NCBI RefSeq assembly: GCF_900141665.1
Contig: NZ_FQYI01000001.1
Span: 372,001-436,000 of the forward strand
Source: Cruoricaptor ignavus
GTDB taxonomy: Bacteria > Bacteroidota > Bacteroidia > Flavobacteriales > Weeksellaceae
Reading direction: 5' to 3'
Length of the DNA stretch: 64,000 bases
The first letter of the stretch is position 1; each line of letters opens with the position of its first letter. The notes beneath the pieces were generated by a model. The model ran no database searches. It saw only the letters and a list, made by a program, of their open reading frames with translations, and was not told the origin of the DNA. The position numbers and the translations under genes are program-made. Of this stretch, positions 25,507 to 34,745 are shown piece by piece.

Positions 25507-25561
25507 TTACCTTCGCTTTGCAGACCGCCAGCGCATCAGTTTTGATGGTTATTTAAAATAA
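25505..25561 (+). pseudogene. 3' remnant of a plus-strand gene at the island right edge
   Basis: On the plus strand the frame VYLRFADRQRISFDGYLK ends in TAA at 25559-25561, directly followed by a terminator hairpin. It has the composition of normal coding sequence and no minus-strand explanation. It could be the tail of the gene whose head is at 21987-22130, with the Rhs cassettes between them. It is short, so chance is possible. Confidence 0.35.
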
Positions 25562-25592
25562 AAAAAACGGACAAGTTTCGCCCGTTTTTTTC
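25562..25592. terminator. Bidirectional terminator at the island right edge
   Basis: ACGGAC and GCCCGT-type arms (ACGGaC / GcCCGT around AAGTTTC) are flanked by an A run on the left and a T run on the right. It can serve the plus-strand remnant and the minus-strand lipoprotein gene at 25609. Confidence 0.7.
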
Positions 25593-25608
25593 AAAATATT
25601 AACATAAT

Positions 25609-25839
25609 TTAGTTTGTAGCCGCATCCGGAGTCGTCACAGTAGTAGTTGTAGATGTAGCTACAGTATCTACCACAGCTTCGTTTGTCTCGGGCACTACTG
25701 TTTCGCCAGTTGTCATAGTCTCCTCAGCAGGCGTTACTACTTCAGTTTCTGTAGTCTCCACAGTTTCTACTTCTTTTTTCTGGCAAGATACTACAGAAAG
25801 TACTGCCACAGCGCTAAGCGCGAAAAATGCTTTTTTCAT
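25609..25839 (-). CDS. Small Thr/Val-rich lipoprotein
   Basis: This 76-residue product has a lipoprotein signal ending VLSVVSC (Cys19) and then a low-complexity acidic, Thr-rich tail (VETVETTETEVVTPAEE and later ATSTTTTVTTPDAATN). No fold is expected in the tail. It resembles the N-terminal part of the neighbouring lipoprotein at 25921, so the two may share ancestry. Function unknown. Confidence 0.7.
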   Translation of the reverse strand: MKKAFFALSAVAVLSVVSCQKKEVETVETTETEVVTPAEETMTTGETVVPETNEAVVDTVATSTTTTVTTPDAATN

Positions 25840-25920
25840 AGTTGATAATTTTTTAGTGCTGCAAAATTAAAACTTTGCGGCGATTTTGCAAATATAAATG
25901 ATGAAAAGTGTGATTTTAAT

Positions 25921-26355
25921 TTATCTGGTTCTCCTTTCGATGTCTCTTTGCACATCCTGCGCCCCTGCCTTTACATCATTGGCACCTTTTTTCGCCGCTG
26001 TACTCACATCATTGGCTACTTCTTTTGCTCCTGCCTCTACATCCTGAGCGCCTTTTTTAATGGCGTTACCCGCCTTATCAAGGCCTTGTTCAGTTTTGTC
26101 AAGAGCGCGCTCGAAGTCGTTTTTGGCTTCATTCGATGGTTCCAAAGTGGTAGTTGTGCTGGTGGTAGTTTCCGTTACCGGCCCGGTGCTCACAGCTCCC
26201 GTGCTTAGGGTATCGCCAAGGGAGGAGGTATCGCCAAGGCTGTCTGCTTCGTATACCACAATATTCTCATCCGTGTGGATTTCTTCTTTTTCCACTTTTT
26301 TGCAAGATACTACCGCAAGCGTAAGTGCTGTGGCAGAAAGGATTAGTTTTTTCAT
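25921..26355 (-). CDS. Lipoprotein with LEA-like amphipathic repeats
   Basis: This 144-residue lipoprotein starts MKKLILSATALTLAVVSC, chosen over an upstream in-frame start at 26379 because it gives a clean lipobox. A Thr/Ser-rich linker follows, then from about residue 90 an 11-residue-type Ala/Lys/Asp repeat (KKGAQDVEAGAKEVANDV, KKGANDVKAGAQDVQRDI) that should form a long amphipathic helix. Such repeats resemble late-embryogenesis-abundant or YtxH-like stress proteins. A stress role is only a suggestion. Confidence 0.7.
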   Translation of the reverse strand: MKKLILSATALTLAVVSCKKVEKEEIHTDENIVVYEADSLGDTSSLGDTLSTGAVSTGPVTETTTSTTTTLEPSNEAKNDFERALDKTEQGLDKAGNAIKKGAQDVEAGAKEVANDVSTAAKKGANDVKAGAQDVQRDIERRTR

Positions 26356-26429
26356 TGTATAAAATTTTATTCGGGACAAAAATAAAAAAAGTTTTTAATG
26401 ATAAATATTTTATAAACAAATTTTAATTA

Positions 26430-27506
26430 TCACTCCTCTCCCTTCATTTTCTCAGCGTTTTCCGCCATTATCACGGCGTCCATCATTTCCTGAATATCGC
26501 CGTTCATATAGGCATCCAGGTTGTAGATGGACTTGTTGATGCGGTGGTCCGTCACCCTTCCCTGCGGATAATTGTAGGTTTTGATTTTCGCGGAGCGGTC
26601 TCCCGTGGAAACCATCGTCTTGCGTTGCGCCGCAATATCGCCCTGAACTTCCTGCAGCTTCATATCGTAAAGTTTTGCGCGAAGCATTTCCATCGCCAGC
26701 TCTCTGTTCGCCAGCTGAGAACGCGCCTGCTGACAAACCACCACTATGCCGGAAGGCTTGTGCGTAAGCTGCACCTTGGTTTCCACCTTGTTCACATTCT
26801 GCCCGCCTGCTCCCCCGGATCTTGAAGTCTGCATTTCAATATCGGCCGGGTTGATTTCCACATCCACTTCTTCGGCTTCCGGCAAAACTGCCACGGTAAT
26901 TGCCGAAGTATGCACCCTGCCCTGAGACTCCGTTTCCGGAACGCGCTGAACACGGTGCACACCGGATTCAAACTTCATCACGCCGTACACCCCATCGCCT
27001 TCCACCTTCATTATCAGCTCTTTATAGCCTTTCGCCGCTTCGTTCGAATCGGTAATTTCGTGGCGCCAGCCTTTGTCCTTAAAATACATCGAATACATTC
27101 GGTACACATCTTCCACGAAAATCGCGGCTTCGTCTCCGCCTGTGCCTGCACGCAGTTCCACGATTACATTTTTATCATCGGCTGGGTCTTTCGGAATCAG
27201 CAGGATTTTCAGTTCTTCCTCCAAAATGGGAATTTTCTCCTGAGCTTCCAGCTTTTCCATTTTGGCAAGCTCCGCAAGGTCTTTGTCCGAGCCATCTGCA
27301 ATGATTTCATCGGATTCTTCGATGGTTTTCAGCGCGGCGGAGTATTCATCAAACACCTTCACTATTTTTCCCAAGTCGCTATATTCCTTGTTCAGCTGCC
27401 CGTATTTCTTTTGGTCAGAAATTACATCGGGCTGGATGATCAGGTCTGCCACTTCGTTGTATCGCTGCTTTATCGCTTCTAATTTGGGAATAAGGGACTT
27501 GGCCAT
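26430..27506 (-). CDS. prfA: Peptide chain release factor 1
   Basis: This 358-residue release factor recognises UAA and UAG. It has the catalytic GGQ in [16 protein letters not shown] and the RF1-type codon-recognition region around [17 protein letters not shown]. An acidic N-terminal helical domain precedes them. The start at 27506 ([16 protein letters not shown]) is normal length; the longer frame to 27632 runs through the promoter. Confidence 0.95.
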   Translation of the reverse strand: MAKSLIPKLEAIKQRYNEVADLIIQPDVISDQKKYGQLNKEYSDLGKIVKVFDEYSAALKTIEESDEIIADGSDKDLAELAKMEKLEAQEKIPILEEELKILLIPKDPADDKNVIVELRAGTGGDEAAIFVEDVYRMYSMYFKDKGWRHEITDSNEAAKGYKELIMKVEGDGVYGVMKFESGVHRVQRVPETESQGRVHTSAITVAVLPEAEEVDVEINPADIEMQTSRSGGAGGQNVNKVETKVQLTHKPSGIVVVCQQARSQLANRELAMEMLRAKLYDMKLQEVQGDIAAQRKTMVSTGDRSAKIKTYNYPQGRVTDHRINKSIYNLDAYMNGDIQEMMDAVIMAENAEKMKGEE

Positions 27507-27525
27507 TTTTGGAAAATTGAATTTG

Positions 27526-27533
27526 CAAAGATA
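27526..27533 (-). promoter_or_regulatory. -7 box of prfA
   Basis: On the minus strand TATCTTTG matches TAnnTTTG, 20 bases before the prfA ATG. Confidence 0.5.
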
Positions 27534-27620
27534 GCATTGTAAGATTAAATGATCCCACAGAATTTGTAGTGCGCTTTTGCAAATGAAAATTATTATCTGC
27601 TCAAAATCACAAAACAAAAA

Positions 27621-27647
27621 ATTCCGCAACAATTTCTGCTGCGGATT
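27621..27647 (-). terminator. Terminator after the 27.7 kb membrane gene
   Basis: AATCCGCA and TGCGGAATT pair on the minus strand around a loop of about 11 bases, followed by TTTTGTTTT. Confidence 0.75.
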
Positions 27648-27669
27648 AAATTTTCTAAAGATTTAAGGG

Positions 27670-27975
27670 CTACTGATAGGTAGGCGCATCGTCAGCATGC
27701 GTGCCGTGGCCGTGCTCGTGGATGAAAGGCCCCTCACCTTTAGGGTTGCTGTAGACCACTTCCACACCTTCCTGCTCCGGCAGGGTTTTCCTTCGGATAT
27801 CTTCCGGGTCGAACGGCTTGGTTTTGCCAAAATATTCTGCAAGCCCTTCCGTAAGCCACATTGGCACCACTACCAGGCCAAACATAAATATACACCAAAA
27901 CCCCACTAAGAACATAACCAGAAAGAACAGCGTCCAGAGAAATTGGTAAAATGGCCAAAGAAGAAAAGTAAGCAT
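27670..27975 (-). CDS. Small inner-membrane protein (101 aa)
   Basis: The preferred start at 27975 gives MLTFLLWPFYQFLWTLFFLV, a protein with one or two membrane helices in the first 50 residues and a hydrophilic tail that includes DPEDIRRKTLPEQEGVEVVY and a His-rich end (IHEHGHGTHADDAP). I do not recognise the family. A full promoter (TTTG-N19-TACTTTTG) lies directly upstream, which also rules out the longer start at 28026. It is divergent from fumC. Confidence 0.65.
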   Translation of the reverse strand: MLTFLLWPFYQFLWTLFFLVMFLVGFWCIFMFGLVVVPMWLTEGLAEYFGKTKPFDPEDIRRKTLPEQEGVEVVYSNPKGEGPFIHEHGHGTHADDAPTYQ

Positions 27976-27991
27976 CCTGTTTGATTTTAGG

Positions 27992-28022
27992 CAAAAGTAA
28001 GACAAATTTCCATTTCCGCAAA
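27992..28022 (-). promoter_or_regulatory. Full Bacteroidota promoter of the small membrane protein gene
   Basis: On the minus strand TTTG at 28019-28022 and TACTTTTG at 27992-27999 are separated by exactly 19 bases, the consensus TTTG-N19-TAnnTTTG. Confidence 0.75.
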
Positions 28023-28045
28023 ACATTTATATATGATTTTTTTCG

Positions 28046-28076
28046 TTTGCGGCAAGGAGATTTTTTTGTACTTTCG
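28046..28076 (+). promoter_or_regulatory. Full Bacteroidota promoter of fumC
   Basis: TTTG at 28046-28049, a 19-base spacer, and TACTTTCG at 28069-28076 match the consensus except for C at the seventh base of the -7 box. The ATG of fumC is 33 bases downstream. Confidence 0.7.
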
Positions 28077-28109
28077 TTGCAGACAGTTTAAACATAAATT
28101 TTATCAAAT

Positions 28110-29504
28110 ATGGAATTCCGTATTGAAAAAGACACAATGGGCGAAGTGCAGGTGCCCGCCGAGAAATTCTGGGGCGCACAGACAGAGCGTTCCCGAAACA
28201 ATTTTAAAATCGGGCCGGAAGGCAGTATGCCGCACGAAATCATCGAAGCCTTCGCCTACCTGAAAAAAGCCGCAGCCTATACCAATGCGGAACTTGGCGT
28301 GCTGAGCGAGGAAAAGCGCGACGCCATAGCGAAAGTGTGCGACGAAATCCTGGATGGAAAGCTGGACGACCAATTTCCGCTCGTAATCTGGCAGACAGGC
28401 TCCGGCACGCAGAGCAATATGAATGTGAACGAAGTAATTGCCAACCGCTCTCATACCAATGCCGGCGGAAAACTGGGCGAGAAAACCACCGTGCACCCGA
28501 ACGATGATGTGAACAAATCGCAATCATCGAACGATACCTACCCAACCGCAATGCACATCGCAGCGTACACCAAAGTTGTAAAGCATACACTGCCTGCGTT
28601 AGAAAAACTTCGCAACACGCTGGATGAAAAGGCGAAGAAATTCGAAAACATCGTAAAAATCGGGCGCACACACTTGATGGACGCTACGCCGCTAACGCTC
28701 GGTCAGGAATTTTCCGGCTATGTGGCTCAGCTGGATTATGCGAAAAAAGCCATCGAAAATACGCTGGCACACCTTAAGGAACTAGCATTAGGCGGAACGG
28801 CCGTAGGCACCGGGCTGAACACGCCGAAAGGCTACGATGTAAAGGTAGCGGAATACATCGCGAAATTTACAGGGCTGCCTTTCGAAACGGCACCAAATAA
28901 ATTTGAAGCTCTGGCAGCGCACGACGGCATCGTGGAAACGCACGGCGCATTGAAGCAGCTTGCCGTGGCGCTCTACAAAATCGCGCAGGATGTGCGTTTG
29001 CTGGCATCCGGCCCAAGGTCTGGCATCGGTGAAATTTTCATTCCTGAAAATGAGCCCGGCTCTTCGATAATGCCCGGCAAGGTGAACCCTACGCAAAATG
29101 AGGCGATTACGATGGTTTGTGCGCAAGTTCTTGGGAACGATACCACGATTTCCTTCGCCGGAACTCAAGGAAATTACGAGCTGAATGTGTTCAAGCCCGT
29201 GATGGCGTACAACTTCCTGCAATCGGCGCAGCTTTTGGCGGATGCGATGATTTCGTTCAACGACCATTGTGCCGTGGGCATCGAGCCGAACGAGCCGAGA
29301 ATAAAAGAGCTGGTGGAAAAATCCCTGATGCTTGTGACGGCGCTGAACACACACATCGGCTACGAAAACGCGGCGAAAATCGCGAAAACCGCTCACAAAA
29401 ACGGCACCACACTGAAGGAAGAAGCCATCAATCTAGGGCTGCTAACGGCAGAGCAATTCGACGAGTGGGTGAAGCCTGAGGATATGGTGGGAAGCCTGAA
29501 GTAG
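28110..29504 (+). CDS. fumC: Class II fumarate hydratase
   Basis: This 464-residue enzyme interconverts fumarate and malate in the citric acid cycle. The superfamily signature [11 protein letters not shown] is present, with the flexible loop Ser. [20 protein letters not shown] and [20 protein letters not shown] are typical of fumarase C rather than aspartase. Length is normal. It is monocistronic, with its own promoter and a shared terminator with mutS. Confidence 0.95.
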   Translation: MEFRIEKDTMGEVQVPAEKFWGAQTERSRNNFKIGPEGSMPHEIIEAFAYLKKAAAYTNAELGVLSEEKRDAIAKVCDEILDGKLDDQFPLVIWQTGSGTQSNMNVNEVIANRSHTNAGGKLGEKTTVHPNDDVNKSQSSNDTYPTAMHIAAYTKVVKHTLPALEKLRNTLDEKAKKFENIVKIGRTHLMDATPLTLGQEFSGYVAQLDYAKKAIENTLAHLKELALGGTAVGTGLNTPKGYDVKVAEYIAKFTGLPFETAPNKFEALAAHDGIVETHGALKQLAVALYKIAQDVRLLASGPRSGIGEIFIPENEPGSSIMPGKVNPTQNEAITMVCAQVLGNDTTISFAGTQGNYELNVFKPVMAYNFLQSAQLLADAMISFNDHCAVGIEPNEPRIKELVEKSLMLVTALNTHIGYENAAKIAKTAHKNGTTLKEEAINLGLLTAEQFDEWVKPEDMVGSLK

Positions 29505-29731
29505 AGCCAAGACACAAGAATCAAGATACAAGTTTCAAGTTCAAGGCTAAAAGTATAGTTTACAGTTTAAGGCTGCGGGCTTGCGGTTTTTGCGTGAGGG
29601 CGGAAGCCATTGTTTGAGCTCTTGCGAAGCGCAGCGGAGCAAAGCGAGTGGCTGCAGACCGACCCTCAGTTTCGCGCCTTAGCGAAACTGAGGGGCACGC
29701 CAAAGAATTCAAAGTTTTAAACTCGATAAAG
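29505..29731. repeat. Intergenic repeat with 13-bp-stem hairpin
   Basis: This noncoding stretch begins with a CAAGACACAAGAATCAAGATAC-like tract that resembles the spacer at 47.1-47.2 kb in inverse orientation. It ends with a perfect hairpin: CCCTCAGTTTCGC at 29663-29675 pairs with GCGAAACTGAGGG at 29682-29694 around a 6-base loop. In between, a run of GCGAAGCGCAGCGGAGC-type sequence looks like a dispersed repeat. No ORF is convincing. Confidence 0.6.
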
Positions 29732-29763
29732 AAAAACCCGGCGGAATTCTGCCGGTTTTTTTT
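29732..29763. terminator. Bidirectional terminator between fumC and mutS
   Basis: CCGGC at 29738-29742 pairs with GCCGG at 29751-29755, with an A run on the left and eight T on the right, so it can end both converging genes. Confidence 0.85.
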
Positions 29764-29772
29764 GTAAAATAA

Positions 29773-32355
29773 TCATCCACCGATCATTTTTTTTATCGCG
29801 TTCAGCTTCATCAGCGCTTCGATGGGTGTAAGGGTGTTGATGTCGATTTTCGTGAGTTCTTCGCGGATGTTTTCCAGCACAGGGTCATCCAGCTGAAAGA
29901 AGGACAGCTGCAGGTTTTTTTCCGTTACGCGCTTTATTTTGTCGGTGCTTTCTGCGCTGCGGCTTGCCTCCAGTATTTTCAGAATTTCCTGCGCACGGCT
30001 CACCACCTTAGCAGGCATCCCGGCAAGTTTTGCCACATAAATTCCGAAGCTGTGTTCGCTTCCGCCAGGCAGAAGTTTTCGCATAAAAATCACGCTGCCC
30101 TTGTTTTCCTGAATTGCGATGTGGAAATTTTTAATCCTCCCGAAAGTCAGCGCCATTTCGTTCAGCTCGTGATAATGCGTGGCGAAAAGCGTTTTCGGCC
30201 GTGTAGCGTGCCCGTGCAGAAATTCGGCAATTGCCCAGGCTATGGAAACACCGTCATAAGTGGAAGTTCCGCGCCCTATTTCATCCAGCAGAATCAGGCT
30301 GCGCTCGGTCACATTATTCAGGATGTTCGCCGCCTCGTTCATTTCCACCATAAAAGTGGATTCGCCGGCTGAAATATTGTCCGAAGCGCCCACTCTGGTG
30401 AAAATCCTATCCAGAATGCCGATTTCTGCGTGCTTTGCCGGAACGAAACTGCCAATCTGAGCAAGTAGGCAAACAATCGCCGTTTGCCGAAGAATCGCCG
30501 ATTTTCCCGCCATATTTGGTCCGGTTACCATCAGAATTTGCTGCGTTTCATTGTCCAGAAAAATATCATTCGGGATGTATTTTTCGCCAAGCGGTAGAGA
30601 ATTTTCTATGATGGGATGCCTTGCTTCTTGCAGCTCAATCGCAAAGCCCTCGTTCAAAACAGGCCTTGTATATCCTTGATTATCAGCTAATAAGCTAAAA
30701 CCTAAAGCTACATCAATCTGAGCGATAATGGCGGAATTCTGCTGGATGTCATCCATAAATTCCAGAACCTGCGCACAGATTTTCCGGTAAAGCGAATATT
30801 CCAGGGCGGAAATTTTTTCTTCCGCGCCAAGGATCTGCGTTTCATAATTTTTCAGTTCTTCGGTGATGTAGCGCTCGGCATTCACCAAAGTCTGCTTCCG
30901 CACCCAATCCTGCGGCACCTTGTCTTTATGCGTGTTTCGCACTTCGATGTAGTAGCCGAAAACATTGTTGAAATCTATTTTCAGCGATGCAATTCCGGTG
31001 CGCTCCGTTTCCCTGGCACACATTTCCTCCAGGTAGTTTTTCCCGTTCTGCTGCAGGTTTCGCAGCGCATCCAGCTCATCATCCACACCTTCCCTTACCA
31101 CATTGCCTTTCGCTAAATTTACCGGCAATTCTTCCTGTAGATTTTTTTGCAGAAAAGTGATGATTTCCGATAAATCGTGCAGCGGCTCAATCCAGGCAGG
31201 TATATCGTGAAAAGGACGCAGTAACTCCCTGATTTTCTGAACACTAACTAAACTTGAGCGAAGGTAGCCCAGCTCTTTCGGCGAGATTTTTTCCGATGCT
31301 AATTTCCCTATTAACCTTTCCAGATCAGAAATGGTTTTCAGCAATTCTGAAATCTCGAAACGCAGCTCTTCTTCCCTGCTGAAAAACTCCACCAGGTTTA
31401 GCCTTCGGTTAATTTCGTTCACAGATTTTAGCGGCAGTATCAGCCTTCTTCGCAAAAGCCTTGCGGCCATTGGCGTTGAAGTTTTGTCGATGATGTCCAG
31501 CAGAGATTTTCCGTCCGGATGGTTGGGCTGCAGGATTTCCAGATTGCGAAGCGTAAAGCCGTCCAGCATCAGGAAATCGTCCTGCGGAATTAGCTGGATC
31601 TTCGTAATGTGCTGAAGCAGAGCGTGATGCGTATCCTCAACTAGGTAAGCGAAAATGGCGCCTGCTGCTGTGATGGCCAGCGGAAATTGCTCTATACCGA
31701 AGCCTTTCAGCGAGTTGGTTTTGAAGTGCGCCGTGAGTTTTTCGTAAGCGTAAGGGTATTGAAACGCCCAGTCTTCCAGCTTGAAAATGCTGCGGGTCTT
31801 CAGCTGTTCAGGGATGGGCACGCTTCTTTGGTGGATGATTTCGGAAGGACTGAAGGTGTGCAGGATGTGCAGCAGTTTCTCCAGATTGCCTTCTGCCACC
31901 AGGAATTCTCCGGTGGAAATATCGACCAGCGCTATGCCGTATTTTCCCTTTTCCTGATGCAGCGAGAGCAGGAAATTATTCTTTCGGGAATTCAGCACCT
32001 GATCGTTGAAGGTTACGCCCGGTGTCACGAGTTCCGTTACGCCGCGCTTTACGATGCCCTTCACAGTTTTCGGGTCTTCCAGCTGATCGCAGATTGCCAC
32101 GCGAAGCCCTGCCCGAACAAGCTTCGGCAAATAAGAATCCAGCGAATGATGCGGGAAACCGGCAAGCTCCGTATGAGAATCGCCGTTGTTTCTCTTGGTA
32201 AGTACGATGCCCAGGATTTGGGAAGTTTTCACGGCATCCTGCCCAAAAGTTTCATAGAAATCGCCTACGCGGAAAAGCAGCAGCGCATCAGGATATTTCG
32301 CCTTAATGCTGTTGTACTGCGTCATCAGCGGTGTTTCCTTCCGGGATTTTGCCAT
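29773..32355 (-). CDS. mutS: DNA mismatch repair protein MutS
   Basis: This 860-residue MutS recognises mismatches and small loops. The N-terminal mismatch-binding motif is RVGDFYETFG, with the Phe-Tyr-Glu wedge. The ATPase carries TGPNMAGKS, LLDEIGRGTSTYDG and the conserved ATHYHEL. Length is that of MutS1. A kinase-like gene ends one base upstream of its start, so they may be cotranscribed. MutL is at the far end of the window. Confidence 0.95.
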   Translation of the reverse strand: MAKSRKETPLMTQYNSIKAKYPDALLLFRVGDFYETFGQDAVKTSQILGIVLTKRNNGDSHTELAGFPHHSLDSYLPKLVRAGLRVAICDQLEDPKTVKGIVKRGVTELVTPGVTFNDQVLNSRKNNFLLSLHQEKGKYGIALVDISTGEFLVAEGNLEKLLHILHTFSPSEIIHQRSVPIPEQLKTRSIFKLEDWAFQYPYAYEKLTAHFKTNSLKGFGIEQFPLAITAAGAIFAYLVEDTHHALLQHITKIQLIPQDDFLMLDGFTLRNLEILQPNHPDGKSLLDIIDKTSTPMAARLLRRRLILPLKSVNEINRRLNLVEFFSREEELRFEISELLKTISDLERLIGKLASEKISPKELGYLRSSLVSVQKIRELLRPFHDIPAWIEPLHDLSEIITFLQKNLQEELPVNLAKGNVVREGVDDELDALRNLQQNGKNYLEEMCARETERTGIASLKIDFNNVFGYYIEVRNTHKDKVPQDWVRKQTLVNAERYITEELKNYETQILGAEEKISALEYSLYRKICAQVLEFMDDIQQNSAIIAQIDVALGFSLLADNQGYTRPVLNEGFAIELQEARHPIIENSLPLGEKYIPNDIFLDNETQQILMVTGPNMAGKSAILRQTAIVCLLAQIGSFVPAKHAEIGILDRIFTRVGASDNISAGESTFMVEMNEAANILNNVTERSLILLDEIGRGTSTYDGVSIAWAIAEFLHGHATRPKTLFATHYHELNEMALTFGRIKNFHIAIQENKGSVIFMRKLLPGGSEHSFGIYVAKLAGMPAKVVSRAQEILKILEASRSAESTDKIKRVTEKNLQLSFFQLDDPVLENIREELTKIDINTLTPIEALMKLNAIKKMIGG

Positions 32356-32991
32356 TTACTTTTGGTAGAAATTTTCAGTGAGGTAAAAAACGGTGTCGAT
32401 GAAAAATGGAATTCCATTCTCAAATATCACATTCTCATCGTGTATGTCTTCTAAAATGAGCCCTAAATCTTTATTAATAAAATCCTGATTTCGTATTTTT
32501 CTGAAACCGTTGTGCTCCAAAAATTCATTTACAATTTCAAGATTCACAGGTTCGGTTTCCTTTACAAATGATTGGAGCACTACGGAATAAATTTTATCAT
32601 CAAAAAATTCAAAACCCAATAATTCATAGGCGGTTAAAGGGAAGAAGTAATTGTGAATCAGCAGGCTGTTCAGGTAGTCCAGCCAGAATTCGTAGAAAAT
32701 ACCATCATTAAATTTAACAACTTTTGAATTTCCAAATCGGTAAACTTTCTGCTCTGCGCCTTCGGAAAGATAATTTAGGTTTAAATCTTCTCTGTTAAAA
32801 ATCAGTCCGTTTTCTTCACAGAATTTTCGCAGCAGCTTTTTTTCTTCACTTTTGATTGGCTTCTGCACTTTATGTTTTGCACCTGCTCCCTCATTTCCTC
32901 CAAGGTAAATTTGCGCTCTTTTGAGAACACTTCCGCCGCAAGCCTGTTCATCTCCTGAAATGATATTTTGTAGTTCATCCTTTACCAGCAT
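32356..32991 (-). CDS. Kinase-like protein, polyvalent-protein kinase family (putative)
   Basis: This 211-residue protein has the layout of a small kinase fold: a first strand EGAEQKVYRF, a Lys in VVKF, the catalytic-loop-like LEDIHDENVIF and a DFG-position Asp in FFIDTVF. The N-terminal KRAQIYLGGNEGAGAKHKV resembles the kinase domain found in polyvalent proteins of mobile elements, as I remember it. It abuts mutS with no gap. Key residues seem present, but activity and target are unknown. Confidence 0.6.
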   Translation of the reverse strand: MLVKDELQNIISGDEQACGGSVLKRAQIYLGGNEGAGAKHKVQKPIKSEEKKLLRKFCEENGLIFNREDLNLNYLSEGAEQKVYRFGNSKVVKFNDGIFYEFWLDYLNSLLIHNYFFPLTAYELLGFEFFDDKIYSVVLQSFVKETEPVNLEIVNEFLEHNGFRKIRNQDFINKDLGLILEDIHDENVIFENGIPFFIDTVFYLTENFYQK

Positions 32992-33021
32992 TGGATTACA
33001 AAAATAGGAAATTTTGCCGCG

Positions 33022-34047
33022 CTATTCCGGCCGCCATTCCACCACTGCATTCACGAAGGCCTCCGCATTTTCCACCGGAATGTTCGGCAGGATGCCGTGC
33101 CCAAGGTTCACGATGTAGCGGTCTTTGCCGAAACGCCGTATCATCTCGTGCACCATTTTCCGTATGGTTTCCGGCGAAGAATGCAATCTCGCAGGGTCGA
33201 AATTTCCCTGGAGCGTAATTTGGTTTCCGCTGAATTTCCGCGCATTTTCCGGCGTTATCGTCCAGTCCACGCCAAGTGCCGAAGCCTTGCTGTGCGCCAT
33301 TTCTTCCAGCGCAAACCAGCAGCCCTTCCCGAAAACTACCACCTTCGTTACTTCGCTGAGCGCTTCCACGATTTGGTTGATGTACTGCCAGGAAAACTCG
33401 CGGTAATCTTCCGGCGAAAGCATACCGCCCCAGGAATCGAAAATCTGCACTGCTGAAACGCCTTTTTCCACCTTGCGTTTCAGGTAGGCAATCGTGGTGT
33501 CGGTGATTTTCTGTAAAAGTAAATGCGCGGCTTCAGGCTCGGTGTAGCAGAATTTTTTGGCCAAATCAAAAGCCTTCGAGCCCTTGCCTTCTACGCAATA
33601 GCAAAGGATGGTCCACGGTGAACCGGCAAAGCCAATCAGCGGAACGGCACCGTTGAGTTTTTCCAGTGTAATTTCCACAGCATCAAATACATAGCCTAAA
33701 GTTTCGTCCACATCAGGCACTTGTATTTGCCGCACTTGTTCCGCCGTTCTTATCGGGTTGTCAAGCCAAGGCCCTACGGATTCCTTCATCTTGAAATCGA
33801 TGCCCATAGCCTGCGGAACCACCAGAATGTCTGAGAATAAAATGGCGGCATCCAGCGGAAAGCGCCGCAAAGGCTGCACGGTAATTTCCGCTGCCAACTC
33901 TGGCGTTTGGCATCTAGTGAAGAAGTCATATTTCTCTCTAAGTGCCATAAATTCAGGCAGATAGCGCCCAGCTTGCCGCATCATCCAAACCGGCGGCCTT
34001 TCCACGGTTTCGCCGCGCAAAGCACGAAGATAAAGGTCGTTTTTCAT
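33022..34047 (-). CDS. hemE: Uroporphyrinogen decarboxylase
   Basis: This 341-residue enzyme removes four carboxyl groups from uroporphyrinogen III to give coproporphyrinogen III. The signature [15 protein letters not shown] is complete, and [16 protein letters not shown] and NLGHGILPN are typical. I chose the ATG at 34047 ([13 protein letters not shown]), 5 bases after the hemD stop. It is the last gene of a hemA-hemC-hemD-hemE operon. Confidence 0.95.
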   Translation of the reverse strand: MKNDLYLRALRGETVERPPVWMMRQAGRYLPEFMALREKYDFFTRCQTPELAAEITVQPLRRFPLDAAILFSDILVVPQAMGIDFKMKESVGPWLDNPIRTAEQVRQIQVPDVDETLGYVFDAVEITLEKLNGAVPLIGFAGSPWTILCYCVEGKGSKAFDLAKKFCYTEPEAAHLLLQKITDTTIAYLKRKVEKGVSAVQIFDSWGGMLSPEDYREFSWQYINQIVEALSEVTKVVVFGKGCWFALEEMAHSKASALGVDWTITPENARKFSGNQITLQGNFDPARLHSSPETIRKMVHEMIRRFGKDRYIVNLGHGILPNIPVENAEAFVNAVVEWRPE

Positions 34048-34052
34048 CATAA

Positions 34053-34745
34053 TTATTTCGCTGCCTTCTTGCCGCAGCATTCTTTTTTAATCAGGGAAAG
34101 CAAATCATCAATGTTGCTTTCCGTGCTTGTAAATATTTGAGAATCAGTGTGTTTCCTAATTTCTTTTTCGGTAGTGTAGCCTATGGAAAATATTTTTTTT
34201 CCTTCCAGCGAATTTTTTTCTACAAAGCTTCTCACACCGCTCGGACTGAAAAATACCACCGCATCAAAAGGCTTTTCTACCTTCGGGTAAAGCAAAATCG
34301 TGTTGTAGACCACCACTTTTTTATACCAGATGTTCTGCAACGGCAGCGTTGTATCCAGCACATCCAGCGCTAAATTTCCGCAGAAGTGCAGGAATTTTTC
34401 TCCCGCAGAATTTGCCGTGATAAATTCCGCCAGTTCCTGTGCGTGCTTCTTCACCTTGAAGGTTTCGTAGCCGTGCTTTCGCAGCTCTTTTTTCGTCTTT
34501 TTCCCAACGGCGTAAATCTTGTTAAATTTCTCTTTCGTGAAATCAGCCTTCGGTTTGAAGCCATTGGCGAAAAAAGATTCCACTCCATTTACGCTCGTGA
34601 AAATCAGCGACTTACTCTTCATGTCAAACGGCTCCACCTTCAGATGTTTCGCCGAAATTACCTCCACGAAATCAAAGCGGCAGTTGCCGTTCAGCACTTC
34701 GGAAATCTTCTTTCTCTCGGTTAATTTTGTAAATAAAATCTCCAT
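34053..34745 (-). CDS. hemD: Uroporphyrinogen-III synthase
   Basis: This 230-residue protein has the two-lobed HemD layout, with [12 protein letters not shown] in the first lobe and [16 protein letters not shown] plus [15 protein letters not shown] in the second. It closes and inverts the linear tetrapyrrole made by HemC. HemD diverges widely in sequence; the position, sharing one base with hemC and 5 bases before hemE, makes the call firm. A second HemD-like gene lies at 43498. Confidence 0.88.
   Translation of the reverse strand: MEILFTKLTERKKISEVLNGNCRFDFVEVISAKHLKVEPFDMKSKSLIFTSVNGVESFFANGFKPKADFTKEKFNKIYAVGKKTKKELRKHGYETFKVKKHAQELAEFITANSAGEKFLHFCGNLALDVLDTTLPLQNIWYKKVVVYNTILLYPKVEKPFDAVVFFSPSGVRSFVEKNSLEGKKIFSIGYTTEKEIRKHTDSQIFTSTESNIDDLLSLIKKECCGKKAAK

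Noticed and set aside
26910-27482. Plus-strand ORF of 190 residues opposite prfA
   Set aside because: It is a shadow of the prfA reading frame with His/Phe-rich, unstructured composition.
31687-32454. Plus-strand ORF of 255 residues opposite mutS
   Set aside because: It is antisense to the MutS mismatch-binding region and has no recognisable features.
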